A DNA stretch of 64,000 nt from JANSWY01 sp965228955 (lineage in GTDB: Bacteria > Bacteroidota > Bacteroidia > Cytophagales > Cyclobacteriaceae). The notes under the pieces were generated by a model. That model made no database searches. It was not told where the DNA came from and saw only the letters and a program-made list of their open reading frames with translations. The stretch is taken from positions 1,054,001-1,118,000 of the forward strand of contig OZ245848.1 in NCBI GenBank assembly GCA_965228955.1. Reading direction: 5' to 3'. Positions 33,250-43,200 of this stretch are shown in pieces (position 1 is the stretch's first letter; each line of letters begins with the position of its first letter). A program made the position numbers and the translations under genes.

Positions 33250-34596
33250 ATGCATACCACAAAGGATCAAATTCAGGAGTGGCTGAAGAAGCTGGAAAGA
33301 GAAAGTTGGCAACTGGAACTTCTGGTATCTGCTTTTACAATATTTCTACTCATCCAGGCAATTGGAGCTTTTTCCGATATGTTGGAACACTTCCAATATG
33401 AATATAATTTAAATGATAGCATCCTGTCATTTATTTTTCTGTTTTTTGCATTACTCGGATTGTCCATACGGGCACTGTCGATTTTCTTAATCCTGCACTT
33501 ATTATTAAGAGGGTTTTGGATAGGAACCATCGGTCTGAGATCAGTCCAGTCCAACATTCAATTTGAAAGGTTGAATTATAGTGATTTTTTCACTGAGAAA
33601 TTGAAGAAAAAAGTCATTAGTCTGGACGCGTTGGTCGTAATGTTGGATGAGATCTGCAGTTTGATGTTTTCGTTTGCGTTTCTGGTCATCTCGATATTTA
33701 TCGCATTTGGGATGTACCTTTTGTTTCTTGGTTTTTCTGCTTTAATCCTGACTTCAGTAACCGACTTGCTTACTGGTTCGATGCATTCGGTAGCAAAAGT
33801 TATCAGTATAATATTTGTTCTCACATACCTTATTTCTGGATTGATTTACCTAATTGATTACTTCAGTTTAGGTTTTTTTAAAAAGTATCGACTTATAAGT
33901 AAAATCTACTATCCATTCTATAGATTCTATAGTATAATCACCTTGTCTGTTATTAGTAAGAGCATCTACTATTATCTGATCAGTAAGTTTTCTAAAAAGA
34001 GGATTAGAATTGTTTATGGAGTGGCAATTGGCATAATAGTACTGATTAGTTTGGTAGAATTTGATCAGTATCAATTTTACGCTCATAGGGATATGGAGTA
34101 TACAATTGATTCAAACAACTACGATAATTTAAGAAATTCCGACGAGCACATAGATGAAGTTTCTATTGAGTCCAATGTGATTACTGGCAGTTTCTTACAA
34201 TTATTCCTCAGATACGATACAAAGTACAACGAGCAAATAAGAAATAACTGTCCCGACTTTACACCTCAAAAAGAAGATGGTCTCAACTGGAGTCTTGAAA
34301 TCAAAACGGATAAAGGTTTTCAAATTACAGATAGGAAATTCGATGAAGATAAGGCTCAATTATTGGGGTGTTTGAGCTCTTTTTATGAAGTCAAAGTCAA
34401 TGATTCAGTTTACTTCGATCTTGAATATTTTTACTATACCCATCCAACAAAGAATCAGAAAGGAGTCTTATCAATGATAAGTACAGAAGGATTCCTGGAG
34501 GGTAAAAACATTTTGGAAGTTAATCACCGATTCAAGGATGATGAAGGGGAGGAGCAAATAGAAAAAGTAGCATTCATTCCATTTTGGTATCAATAA
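33250..34596 (+). CDS. Polytopic membrane protein of unknown function
   Basis: A 448-residue protein. After an amphipathic start (QIQEWLKKLERESWQLELLVSAF) there are about six hydrophobic segments, near 26-42, 58-90, 140-175, 180-205 and 255-275. The last 170 residues (from about FDQYQFYAHRDMEYTIDSNN) are hydrophilic and beta-rich, so they probably form an extracytoplasmic domain. I recognise no family. Promoter sequences probably lie in the 123 bp shared with the divergent CotH gene. The GNAT gene begins 11 bp downstream, suggesting an operon. Confidence 0.75.
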   Translation: MHTTKDQIQEWLKKLERESWQLELLVSAFTIFLLIQAIGAFSDMLEHFQYEYNLNDSILSFIFLFFALLGLSIRALSIFLILHLLLRGFWIGTIGLRSVQSNIQFERLNYSDFFTEKLKKKVISLDALVVMLDEICSLMFSFAFLVISIFIAFGMYLLFLGFSALILTSVTDLLTGSMHSVAKVISIIFVLTYLISGLIYLIDYFSLGFFKKYRLISKIYYPFYRFYSIITLSVISKSIYYYLISKFSKKRIRIVYGVAIGIIVLISLVEFDQYQFYAHRDMEYTIDSNNYDNLRNSDEHIDEVSIESNVITGSFLQLFLRYDTKYNEQIRNNCPDFTPQKEDGLNWSLEIKTDKGFQITDRKFDEDKAQLLGCLSSFYEVKVNDSVYFDLEYFYYTHPTKNQKGVLSMISTEGFLEGKNILEVNHRFKDDEGEEQIEKVAFIPFWYQ

Positions 34597-34607
34597 AAAG
34601 AATTTAC

Positions 34608-35084
34608 ATGATTCAATATTATCAGACTCAAAAGTTAAGTAAACAACAAAAAGAACAAATTTTCAATATATGGAATAGTGAGTACCCGTCTGGTATACGC
34701 TATTCAAATCTTTCGGAATTTGATAATTACTTAGATGGTCTTGCTGATAAGGTGCATGTATTGATGTTGGATGACGATCACAGAGTTGTTGGATGGCTGG
34801 CTCATTTTAATAGAGCAGATGAAAGGTGGTTTGCAATGATTCTGGATCCTTCATTGCAAGGAAAGGGATATGGATCTAAACTACTGGCCTTTGCCAAAAA
34901 TGTAAACCCTAAATTGAGTGGCTGGGTGGTGGATCACAGCGACTACATGAAAGCCGATGGATCCCCTTATGAATCTCCGCTTTCATTTTATCTGAAAAAT
35001 GGATTTGAGTTACGAAAGGAAGATAGATTAGAGATCAAAAATCTTTCAACCGTTAAAATTCAATGGTCAATCCACCAGCTTTAG
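34608..35084 (+). CDS. GNAT N-acetyltransferase
   Basis: A 158-residue protein from ATG 34608 (MIQYYQTQKLSKQQKEQIF). A non-ATG start 24 bp earlier would overlap the membrane-protein gene. The acetyl-CoA motif is MILDPSLQGKGYGSKLLAFA; SPLSFYLKNGFELRKE is the usual motif-B end. Substrate is unknown. Co-transcription with the membrane protein is likely from the 11-bp gap, and a hairpin begins inside its last codons. Confidence 0.87.
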   Translation: MIQYYQTQKLSKQQKEQIFNIWNSEYPSGIRYSNLSEFDNYLDGLADKVHVLMLDDDHRVVGWLAHFNRADERWFAMILDPSLQGKGYGSKLLAFAKNVNPKLSGWVVDHSDYMKADGSPYESPLSFYLKNGFELRKEDRLEIKNLSTVKIQWSIHQL

Positions 35085-35110
35085 TTGAATTGACTTTAGC
35101 TGGTATTTTA
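35074..35110 (+). terminator. Probable terminator overlapping a stop codon
   Basis: ACCAGCT (35074-35080) pairs with AGCTGGT (35098-35104); an inner AGT/ACT pairing lengthens the stem across a TT/TT internal loop. It is followed by ATTTTA. The left arm lies within the last codons of the acetyltransferase gene. Confidence 0.6.
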
Positions 35111-35208
35111 CCTATCTTTCATTAGCTACTACATTTTTTCGGGCACATGGAGTGACATGTTTTATTTTTTTAAGTCTGTAGTAAACAGACATTAACACAC
35201 ATCTATCC

Positions 35209-36189
35209 ATGAAAAAGATCATACTAATCCTATTAAGTATTATAGTCCTTATTGTTGTGGGCTTTTTAGTTTTTGTCAATACATCATATGATGTTAGACA
35301 TGAACAATCCTATCCTGAATTAGCAGCAAGTACAGATTCTGCAGTTATTGCACGTGGTAAATACCTGGTCTATGGTCCTGCACATTGTGCTTCTTGTCAT
35401 ACACCAATGGACAAAATGGTGGCTGTCGACCAGGGAGCTGATATTCCATTGAGCGGAGGTTGGTCCTTACAAATCCCACCAGGCACCTTCAGAGCTCCGA
35501 ACCTTACACCAGATATGGAAACAGGAATCGGAAGTTTTACGGATGGTGAGATTGCCCGAGCTATGAGATATGCTGTCGCGAAAGATGGTAGGGCACTATT
35601 CCCATTCATGCCTTTTCAGGAAATGAGTGATGAAGATGTAGTGGCAATTATATCCTTTTTACGCTCCCAGGAACCTGTCAAAAATATGGTGCCTCCAACT
35701 GAGTATTCGTTTTTAGGAAAGGCATTGCTTGCCTTGGGTGCAATAGGCCCTGAAGGTCCCAAGAATACTCCTCCCAAAGTAGTTAAGAAGGATTCTTCGG
35801 TTGTTTATGGCAAGTATCTGGCAAATATTGTTGCCAATTGTGCAGGCTGTCACACAGAAAGAGATTTGAAATCAGGAGAATTCATTGGGGAGAAATTTGC
35901 CGGAGGTATGCAGTTTCCACCAGATAACCTATCGCAAGGATATTCATTTGTTTCGCCTAATATCACAATGGATAAATCCTCAGGAGTTATAGCTTCCTGG
36001 ACAGAAGAAAGTTTTATTGCAAGATTTAGATCAGGGAGAGTTCATAAGACTTCACCAATGCCATGGGGATCTTACTCTCGGATGGATGAAATAGAGTTGA
36101 AAGCACTGTGGAGATATTTATCTTCTTTGGACCCTATTCAACGGGAGGTAGCTCAGACTGTGTTTGAACCTGGAGAACCAATACCTTGA
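35209..36189 (+). CDS. Membrane-anchored diheme cytochrome c
   Basis: A 326-residue protein with an N-terminal anchor or signal helix (KKIILILLSIIVLIVVGFLVFV). Two class-I heme sites are present: Cys60-Ala-Ser-Cys63-His64 and Cys211-Ala-Gly-Cys214-His215. Likely axial methionines are in LFPFMPF (about 134) and TSPMPWG (about 284). The two halves are related, with the repeated elements GKYL before each heme and TPDMETGIGSFTDGEIARAMR or TMDKSSGVIASWTEESFIARFR after. It is an electron carrier of the periplasmic side, of the type found with alcohol or sugar dehydrogenases, but no oxidoreductase gene is adjacent. Confidence 0.92.
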   Translation: MKKIILILLSIIVLIVVGFLVFVNTSYDVRHEQSYPELAASTDSAVIARGKYLVYGPAHCASCHTPMDKMVAVDQGADIPLSGGWSLQIPPGTFRAPNLTPDMETGIGSFTDGEIARAMRYAVAKDGRALFPFMPFQEMSDEDVVAIISFLRSQEPVKNMVPPTEYSFLGKALLALGAIGPEGPKNTPPKVVKKDSSVVYGKYLANIVANCAGCHTERDLKSGEFIGEKFAGGMQFPPDNLSQGYSFVSPNITMDKSSGVIASWTEESFIARFRSGRVHKTSPMPWGSYSRMDEIELKALWRYLSSLDPIQREVAQTVFEPGEPIP

Positions 36190-36256
36190 TGGAATGTTGT
36201 AAGCAAGCGAAGGCAGCACCAGCTAAAGCAACCGCCCTCGCACTATGAAAAATGCT

Positions 36257-36472
36257 TTAATCAATATCTAATGACTCTTCGGTGAGTCTGAGGTTTCTAT
36301 TTAATTTATCGGTAATCTTCTGAACCAGATGTTCCGACATATGGATAAATTCCTCTGCTAAAATTGCACTGTCACCATAGAACTGTTTCATGGTGTTATA
36401 TTTTTCTCTGGTTCCGCAATTGTATGATACTGTTACGGTGTTGTACCAGATAATGTATTTCTGCTCTCTCAC
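36257..36472 (-). CDS. Small hypothetical protein (doubtful)
   Basis: A 71-residue frame starting with GTG 36472 directly after an in-frame TAA; the first ATG would give 44 residues (MKQFYGDSAILAEEF). The C-terminal half is a charged helix (HMSEHLVQKITDKLNRNLRL). No family is recognised. It fills a 474-bp gap between cytochrome c and the HAD phosphatase, which argues mildly for a real gene. Bases 36473-36663 hold nothing else recognisable. Confidence 0.3.
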   Translation of the reverse strand: MREQKYIIWYNTVTVSYNCGTREKYNTMKQFYGDSAILAEEFIHMSEHLVQKITDKLNRNLRLTEESLDID

Positions 36473-36663
36473 TTAAGTAAATAACGTGTATGTTATACTT
36501 TAACTCTGTCCCAATAATTGTAAACATAAGTACAAAACTCAGTAAGAAATAAAGTGCTGGAGTGAACCGGAAAAAATGGAACTCAAAGGGGAAATAATTT
36601 AAGATTCTTGTTACGGAGTTTACGGATTCTATATTTGCAACTCATTATCAAATATTAGGAATC

Positions 36664-37170
36664 TTGAACAAGTGTATTTTTCTGGATCGTGATGGCGTGA
36701 TCAATAAGGACTTTGTGGACTATGCTTATAGCCTGGACAAGTTTTTCATTCTGGATGGAGTGGAAGAAGGTTTGAAAAATTTAAAGGAAGCTGGTTATTT
36801 ATTGGTCATCATCACCAATCAATCTGGAATTGCTAAAGGGATATACACCAGGGAGGATATGCAAGTTTGTCATGATTACCTTCAGGAAAGGGTAGGAGGT
36901 ATTATTGATGGAATATACTACAGTCCGTACCATCAAACCATCACTGAATCATTATCCAGGAAACCAGGGACTTTAATGTTTGAAAAGGCAATTAGTAAAT
37001 TCAACATTGATGTGAAGCAATCCTGGATGATAGGGGATAAGAAAAGAGATTTGGTTCCAGCAATCAAAATGGGATTAAAGACCATCCAGGTTGATGGGCA
37101 CGACGATAAGATGGCCGATTATGTGACTGATGATTTATTATCTGCCAGTAAGTATATTTTGGAGCAATAA
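36664..37170 (+). CDS. HAD-IIIA phosphatase, GmhB-like (zinc loop lost)
   Basis: A 168-residue cytosolic enzyme. The catalytic FLDRDGVINKD motif has nucleophile Asp8 and Asp10; IITNQSGIAKG is motif II and SWMIGDKKRDLVPAIKMGL motif IV. It is closest to D-glycero-D-manno-heptose-1,7-bisphosphate 7-phosphatase, which serves lipopolysaccharide heptose synthesis, and keeps RKPGTLM. The Cys/His zinc cluster normally before that motif is absent (SPYHQTITESLS), so substrate range may differ. The start is TTG 36664; no ATG fits. It ends in a clear terminator. Confidence 0.8.
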   Translation: MNKCIFLDRDGVINKDFVDYAYSLDKFFILDGVEEGLKNLKEAGYLLVIITNQSGIAKGIYTREDMQVCHDYLQERVGGIIDGIYYSPYHQTITESLSRKPGTLMFEKAISKFNIDVKQSWMIGDKKRDLVPAIKMGLKTIQVDGHDDKMADYVTDDLLSASKYILEQ

Positions 37171-37171
37171 A

Positions 37172-37197
37172 AAAAGCGAACCTTCCGATTCGCTTTT
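37172..37197. terminator. Rho-independent terminator between convergent genes
   Basis: A perfect 9-bp stem AAAAGCGAA (37172-37180) and TTCGCTTTT (37189-37197) with an 8-base loop. The U-run is partly in the stem in both directions, so it serves the HAD phosphatase and the SH3 lipoprotein genes. Confidence 0.85.
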
Positions 37198-37219
37198 ATA
37201 ATATTTTTATTAATCAGTC

Positions 37220-37978
37220 TTACTGAACTGAGTCATTTTCAATTGCAGGTAGTTCCTCAACAGAGTTCATGTCGCTTACAATTTGAGCTAAAACAGGAAT
37301 AAACTGAGAGCTTGCTAAATCACCATTATCAAGTATTTCCTGTAGGGCTTCCATTTTCTTGTCGTCATCTTCCTGAGCCAAAGCCTGAGTTCCAAATTTT
37401 GCAACTGCTACATCGATTTGATCCTGTGAAATGTTTCCACTTTTCACCCAACCTTTTTCGATCCACTTACCTTCTGCTCTTTTCCCAGTAACTTCCAACC
37501 AGTCATCCTGAGTTGATTTAACGGCTACAATGTCCATTTGGCTATATTGTTTTTCAGCTTTAGTTAACAAATCAGGTCTTTTGTAGATTTCAGTGTCTTT
37601 TAAGAAAACAGCTACCGTTCCTTCAGGGATGACAAACTCAGATCTACTCCATCCTTCAGTATCATCTGCAAGTTTGACTTTGTAGTAAGTTTTCTTATCC
37701 ACAGAATCAACTTGAGTTTCGCCTAAGAATGTGACTTTTTCACCGATACTCATAGATGTTAACCACTTTCCTTTTGGATCTGGAGTCGCACGAACAGAAA
37801 CTTTGTCCCAAATGCAAACCGCATCAACAACTTTAGCTTCTGGAGCTTCAACTACTTCCTCGGTAGTCTCTGTTGTTTCTGTTGATTCTTCAGTGTTAGA
37901 AGATTCAGTGGTGTTCCCTCCTCCGCAACTGAAAAGAAATACGGGAAGAGCAATAGCTAAGATAGATTGTAATTTCAT
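37220..37978 (-). CDS. SH3b-domain lipoprotein
   Basis: A 252-residue lipoprotein, signal MKLQSILAIALPVFLFSC with Cys18 then GGGN. A Thr/Glu-rich linker (about 24-48) is followed by two bacterial SH3 modules: about 50-125 (VSVRATPDPKGKWLTSMSIGEKVTFLG, then GWSRSEFV) and about 125-190 (TEIYKRPDLLTK, then WLEVTGKRAEGKWIEKGWVK). The last 60 residues form an acidic helical tail. SH3b modules bind cell-wall or protein ligands. Function is unknown. Confidence 0.87.
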   Translation of the reverse strand: MKLQSILAIALPVFLFSCGGGNTTESSNTEESTETTETTEEVVEAPEAKVVDAVCIWDKVSVRATPDPKGKWLTSMSIGEKVTFLGETQVDSVDKKTYYKVKLADDTEGWSRSEFVIPEGTVAVFLKDTEIYKRPDLLTKAEKQYSQMDIVAVKSTQDDWLEVTGKRAEGKWIEKGWVKSGNISQDQIDVAVAKFGTQALAQEDDDKKMEALQEILDNGDLASSQFIPVLAQIVSDMNSVEELPAIENDSVQ

Positions 37979-38331
37979 AATTAATATTTATGGATGTTGA
38001 ATCATGATATTTTGGTTAAAGTAATGCAATAATTTTCAAATATGCTATGCCCACCACAAATAAGAAAGGCCCGTCTCGAATTGAGAACTGGCCTTTACTT
38101 TTCACACCAATAAATTAGATTAATTATGTAACACCCTTTTAGTGAGGGTGTTCTCTGTTTTATTCTTTACATGTACTCAATTGATTTAAGCAGGATATGC
38201 ACAGTTATTTTGCATTTTTACCCCAATAGCTAAACGTTTTAATAAAGATAGTACCTTCATTAAAATAAACAAACCGTTGTTTGTAATAATTGACTTTTTT
38301 GTAATTTATTGGAATGTATTAAGCAATGTAG
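37979..38331. other. Intergenic region with two orphan hairpins
   Basis: This 353-bp gap holds AAAGGCC (38065-38071) paired with GGCCTTT (38090-38096), with an inner TCTC/GAGA pairing, and AACACCCT (38130-38137) paired with AGGGTGTT (38145-38152). On the minus strand the first is followed by CTTATTT; on the plus strand the second is followed by CTCTGTTTTATTCTTT. The first could end transcripts of the 38332 gene; the second points to a short plus-strand transcript or a leader. No gene is seen. Confidence 0.5.
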
Positions 38332-38706
38332 TTATTGCTTTTTCATAACATATTTTTTGCCACCGCGCTCGTAGACAAATTCTGTATCTGTGAGTTTTAT
38401 GATTTTCTGGGTCCACTTCTGGCCAACATAGTCTACATAAAGCACCATGTTTACCTTGTCTCTCCATCCCCAACTTCCGGTGGTAACACCAATGGTTCTG
38501 TATTTACCCATTGTAGCGAAATTCTGTTTCAATGCATTTGCCTCACTTTTTTCTACAACTGGTATCCACCATTTGTTCATTAGTAGGGATTCGTATTCTT
38601 TCAGTTTTTGTTTTGCCAGTGCAGCACTGTCTAATTCTGAAGTGTCTTGGGCGTACGAGATAGAAAATAGCCCAGTCAATAAAAGGGTAGTGATAAATGT
38701 TTTCAT
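38332..38706 (-). CDS. Small secreted protein of unknown function
   Basis: A 124-residue protein with signal MKTFITTLLLTGLFSISYAQ. A short helical segment (SAALAKQKLKEYESLLMNKWW) is followed by a beta-rich region (TIGVTTGSWGWRDKVNMVLYVDYVGQKWTQKIIKL, then TEFVYERGGKKYVMKK). It is Trp-rich and may be a small barrel. I do not recognise the family. It is monocistronic. Confidence 0.75.
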   Translation of the reverse strand: MKTFITTLLLTGLFSISYAQDTSELDSAALAKQKLKEYESLLMNKWWIPVVEKSEANALKQNFATMGKYRTIGVTTGSWGWRDKVNMVLYVDYVGQKWTQKIIKLTDTEFVYERGGKKYVMKKQ

Positions 38707-38998
38707 GATAAAAGTCTTTGTGTAAATATACTGAATTGTCAGAATATTGTAATTATGTTAATATAAAATAGGATATAAGTAAGATGTGTTATCCCGTATT
38801 TTGGAAGGTCTAGTAAAATACGGATCAATCCTGGAAAGGTTATCTGTTCAGCTTTGGCCATCTTTTTGTCATGATTTTAGACTAATAAAAATAAGTGTAT
38901 CTACATGCTGTTTTTGTAAGTATCAGATAATCAGTGATTTATAATTTTTGGTATGATGATGGTTTATTGGAAAGCATCAAAACTCAAATAAAAAGATT
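38707..38998. other. Divergent intergenic region with inverted repeat
   Basis: This 292-bp divergent region contains one clear dyad, CCGTATTTT (38794-38802) and AAAATACGG (38815-38823), with no following T-run, so it is more likely an operator than a terminator. The plus-strand leader before ATG 38999 (CATCAAAACTCAAATAAAAA) is the A/C-rich type common in this window. No gene is seen. Confidence 0.4.
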
Positions 38999-39415
38999 AT
39001 GAACAGTTCAAAAAACTTATTCAGAGCATTAGCGTTGGCTTTAGCCTTCGTTATCGTACAGGGATCTGCATTTGCAGGTGCAGGACCTAAGACTATTCAA
39101 AAAGCCAGAAAAGCTGTGGAGTCGGCAGCTCCGCATGACTGGAAAACATTTGCTGAGGCAGCAAGTATGTGTTTCGAGAAATCCGTGAATTGGGATGAGG
39201 CACTTACATGGGTTAAGAAGTCGGTTGATATTAAAGAAACTTCTTACAACCTTGAGGTACTCGGTGATTATTATTTAAAGAATAATATGCCAGAGCAAGC
39301 AATCAAGTATTTCATTAAGAGTATGGATGTTGCGAGGGCTCAGGATATTAAAGCTGACTTGAGTACTCAACAGGCTAAAATATCTAAGGCATACGAATTA
39401 AAGTCGAAGGTCTAG
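38999..39415 (+). CDS. Secreted TPR-like small protein
   Basis: A 138-residue protein with signal peptide NLFRALALALAFVIVQGSAFA. The mature part is helical, with two TPR-like pairs: WDEALTWVKKSVDIKETSYNLEVLGDYYLKNN and MPEQAIKYFIKSMDVARAQDIKADLSTQQAKIS. It is probably periplasmic. Similar short helical proteins are common in Bacteroidota and uncharacterised. A strong terminator follows. Confidence 0.78.
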   Translation: MNSSKNLFRALALALAFVIVQGSAFAGAGPKTIQKARKAVESAAPHDWKTFAEAASMCFEKSVNWDEALTWVKKSVDIKETSYNLEVLGDYYLKNNMPEQAIKYFIKSMDVARAQDIKADLSTQQAKISKAYELKSKV

Positions 39416-39436
39416 ATTAACCAAAATCAACTTTAG

Positions 39437-39465
39437 AAAGCCCGAAAACAACTCGGGCTTTTTTT
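39437..39465 (+). terminator. Rho-independent terminator
   Basis: A perfect 9-bp stem AAAGCCCGA (39437-39445) and TCGGGCTTT (39453-39461) with a T-run to 39465. Confidence 0.93.
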
Positions 39466-39624
39466 ATGCTTAATCTTGAAATATTTTAATAGTACCTTAC
39501 ATTTTTTCGAAATTAATGAGGCAAGACTTCAATAAATTAAAAAAATGTTGTCTTACTTTGTGTAGGTGATTAGATGTTGCGCCTTGAGCGTACTTTTTAA
39601 CATCAACGGTTGGAGTTAAGGTAT

Positions 39625-40038
39625 ATGGAAAAAAACATTATTCTCTGCGTGGATGATGAGAAAGCGGTACTAGATACGCTTCGAGCCATGCTAAGAAGGG
39701 CATTTAATGGGTATATATTAGAATTTGCTGAAAGTGGTGAAGAAGCTCTTGAGCTATTGGACGAGTATAAAGCGGAACCAATAGGAAAGCTTGTTGTAAT
39801 CACAGATTGGCTAATGCCTGGTATGAAGGGTGACGAGTTTCTTGTGCAAGTTCATCAGAAGTATCCATCAGCTCTGAAAATCATCTTGTCAGGTCTTATT
39901 GATCAATCGGGAATTCAACGGGCGAAAGAAGAAGCAGATTTATTTGATGTGGTTTCTAAGCCTTGGGATGCAGAAGCCTTAATCGATCTTATTAAAAAGG
40001 GGATAGAAGAGCAGGTTGACCTTGACGATCTTGGCTAA
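39625..40038 (+). CDS. Single-domain response regulator
   Basis: A 137-residue receiver from ATG 39625 (MEKNIILCVDDEKAVLDTLR). Asp10-Asp11 form the acidic pocket, Asp61 in VVITDWLMPGMKG is the phospho-acceptor, LSGL supplies the switch Ser, and SKPWD holds the conserved Lys followed by Trp-Asp as in RpfG/PleD-type receivers. A 15-residue acidic tail replaces an output domain. No kinase gene is adjacent; partner unknown. Confidence 0.9.
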   Translation: MEKNIILCVDDEKAVLDTLRAMLRRAFNGYILEFAESGEEALELLDEYKAEPIGKLVVITDWLMPGMKGDEFLVQVHQKYPSALKIILSGLIDQSGIQRAKEEADLFDVVSKPWDAEALIDLIKKGIEEQVDLDDLG

Positions 40039-40174
40039 TCACTATTGACCTTATATATTGTCTTTTTGTGTTCTGCGAAAACACTTTACAAGCAAAAAAT
40101 CAATGCTATAACACAAACTTCAATTCATATAATAGTTGTAGCACTCCTTTGTGGCCAAAGAATATTTTGAATCA

Positions 40175-40204
40175 CTGATCTATACCTTATTTTGATTAAT
40201 TTTG
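40175..40204 (+). promoter_or_regulatory. Candidate promoter of icmF
   Basis: TAATTTTG (40197-40204) matches TAnnTTTG. The best -33 candidate at normal spacing is CTG (40175-40177), 19 bp upstream, rather than the consensus TTG. Transcription would start some 25 bp before the ATG. Confidence 0.35.
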
Positions 40205-40235
40205 TTGTCTGAAATAAACAACAACCCCAAAGGAT

Positions 40236-43200
40236 ATGTCGAAGGATACTATGCACGCTGAAGCAAAACCTTACCAGCCTAAAAATCATATTCGAATTGT
40301 AACTGCGGCCTCACTTTTTGATGGTCATGACGCAGCAATCAATATCATGCGAAGAATTATTCAATCCACAGGATGTGAGGTAATCCATCTTGGTCACAAT
40401 CGATCGGTGAAAGAAATTGTGGATTGTGCTATTCAGGAAGATGCAAATGCTATAGCAATTACCTCCTACCAGGGTGGACATGTTGAATATTTCAAATACA
40501 TGTATGATCTCCTGAAAGAGAAAGGGGCTACTCAAATCAAGATATTTGGTGGAGGAGGCGGAACGATTCTTCCAGAAGAAATAAAAGAACTACACGATTA
40601 CGGAATAAACCGAATCTATAGTCCGGATGACGGTAGAGCAATGGGATTACAAGGAATGATCAATGATATGATCCAGTCTTGTGATTTTCCAATTGGAATG
40701 AGCCTTAATGGTGAAGTGTCGAAATTAGACAAATCAAGTGCTCCTAGTATTGCACGTTTAATCTCTGCAGCGGAAAACTTCCCAGAGAATTCTAAAGATA
40801 TTCTTGACTCAATCAAAAAGAGGTCGGAAACAGCAACTACTCCTGTACTTGGTATCACCGGTACAGGTGGTGCTGGGAAATCTTCTCTTGTTGATGAGCT
40901 GGTAAGAAGATTCTTAATTGACTTTGATGATAAAAATATTGCTGTAATCTCCGTAGACCCGTCTAAGAGAAAAACAGGTGGTGCATTACTAGGTGACAGA
41001 ATCAGAATGAATTCTATCAGTAGTGATAGAGTGTACATGAGATCGCTGGCCACCAGACAGTCAAACCTTGCATTATCCAAATATGTGCAGGATGCTGTGG
41101 ATATTGTAAAAGCGGCTGAGTTTGATCTAATCATTCTTGAAACTTCGGGGATTGGACAATCGGATACTGAGATTATTGAGCACAGTGATCTTTCTCTATA
41201 TGTGATGACTCCTGAATATGGAGCAGCAACGCAGTTAGAGAAGATTGATATGTTGGATTTTGCTGACGTGATCGCACTTAACAAATTCGATAAAAGAGGA
41301 GCTCTTGATGCTCTTAGAGATGTAAAGAAACAATTCAAGAGAAATCACAACCTATGGGATGCTAAGGAGGAGGATCTTCCGGTTTATGGAACGATTGCAT
41401 CTCAGTTTAATGATCCTGGAATGAATAAGCTCTACAGGGTGATCATTGATAAAATCGTTGAAAGAACGGGAGCTAACCTAAAATCAGACTTCCACGCTAC
41501 AGATGAGATGTCTGAGAAGGTATTTATCATTCCTCCAAAAAGGACAAGATACCTTTCTGAAATTGCGGATGCCATCAGAGATTATAATGGATGGACAGAT
41601 AAGCAAAAAGACATTGCTCAGAACCTATATGGAATCCAAAAGTCGATTGACACAATTGGTAATACCAATGTTGACGATAAAGATCGACTTATCAAGCAAC
41701 TACAGGAAGTTTATCAATCAGTAGCTCTTGATTTAGACCCAAGAAACCAAAAGATCCTTGATGAGTGGGATGCTAAGAAGGCAAACTATCAGGGAGATGA
41801 ATTTGTCTATAAAGTAAGAGATAAAGAAATAAGAGTGAAGACTCACACTGAGTCATTATCACATTCTAAGATTCCGAAAATCAGCCTTCCAAGATATGAA
41901 GCCTGGGGAGATTTATTGAGGTGGAACCTTCAGGAGAATGTTCCGGGAGAATTTCCATTTACTGCCGGAGTATTCCCATTCAAAAGAGAAGGTGAAGACC
42001 CAACTCGTATGTTTGCTGGAGAAGGTGGACCTGAAAGAACAAACAGAAGATTCCACTATGTATCTAAGGGATTACCAGCAGCGAGGTTATCAACAGCTTT
42101 TGACTCAGTAACACTTTACGGAGAAGATCCTGACCACAGACCAGATATCTATGGTAAGATTGGTAACTCTGGAGTAAGTATTTGCTGTTTGGATGACGCT
42201 AAGAAATTGTATTCTGGGTTTAACCTTTGTGATCCTACAACATCGGTTTCAATGACCATTAATGGCCCAGCTGCTACGATTTGTGCATTCTTTATGAATG
42301 CAGCTATTGATCAGCAGTGCGAGTTATACATCAAGGAAAATGGACTGGAAGCTGAAATCAATTCTAAAATTGATGAAATCTATAAAGCTAAAGGAGTTGC
42401 AAGACCACAATATCAGGGAGATTTACCTGAAGGAAACGATGGTCTTGGGTTAATGCTTCTTGGTGTAACGGGAGATCAGGTACTTCCAAAAGATGTTTAT
42501 GAGCCAATTAAAGCCAAGGCACTTTCTTCTGTAAGAGGAACTGTTCAGGCGGATATATTAAAAGAGGATCAGGCTCAGAATACTTGTATATTCTCAACGG
42601 AGTACTCATTAAGAGTAATGGGAGATGTGCAGCAGTATTTCATTGATCATATTGTAAGAAACTTTTATTCAGTTTCAATTTCTGGATACCATATTGCAGA
42701 GGCAGGAGCCAATCCTATCACTCAGCTGGCATTGACTCTTTCCAATGGATTTACATTTGTGGAGTATTATGCCTCAAGAGGAATGGATATCAACAAGTTT
42801 GCTCCAAACCTGTCTTTCTTCTTCTCAAACGGAGTTGACCCGGAATATGCCGTAATTGGAAGGGTAGCCAGAAGAATCTGGGCCAAAGCGATGAAGCAGA
42901 AATACAATGCTGATGAGAGATCTCAGAAGCTTAAATATCATATTCAGACTTCAGGTAGATCGCTTCACGCTCAGGAGATCGATTTCAATGATATCCGTAC
43001 TACGCTTCAAGCATTATATGCCATTTATGATAACTGTAATTCATTGCATACCAATGCTTATGATGAAGCAATTACTACTCCAACTGAAGAGTCAGTAAGA
43101 AGAGCAATGGCGATTCAGCTGATTATCAATAAAGAACTAGGACTGGCGAAAAACGAAAACCCTATCCAGGGTGCTTTCATCATTGAAGAGCTTACAGACC

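Noticed and set aside
40616..41338. A 240-codon open frame antisense to icmF.
   Set aside because: It lies wholly inside the well-supported icmF coding region and has no recognisable domain; long antisense frames are common opposite conserved genes.
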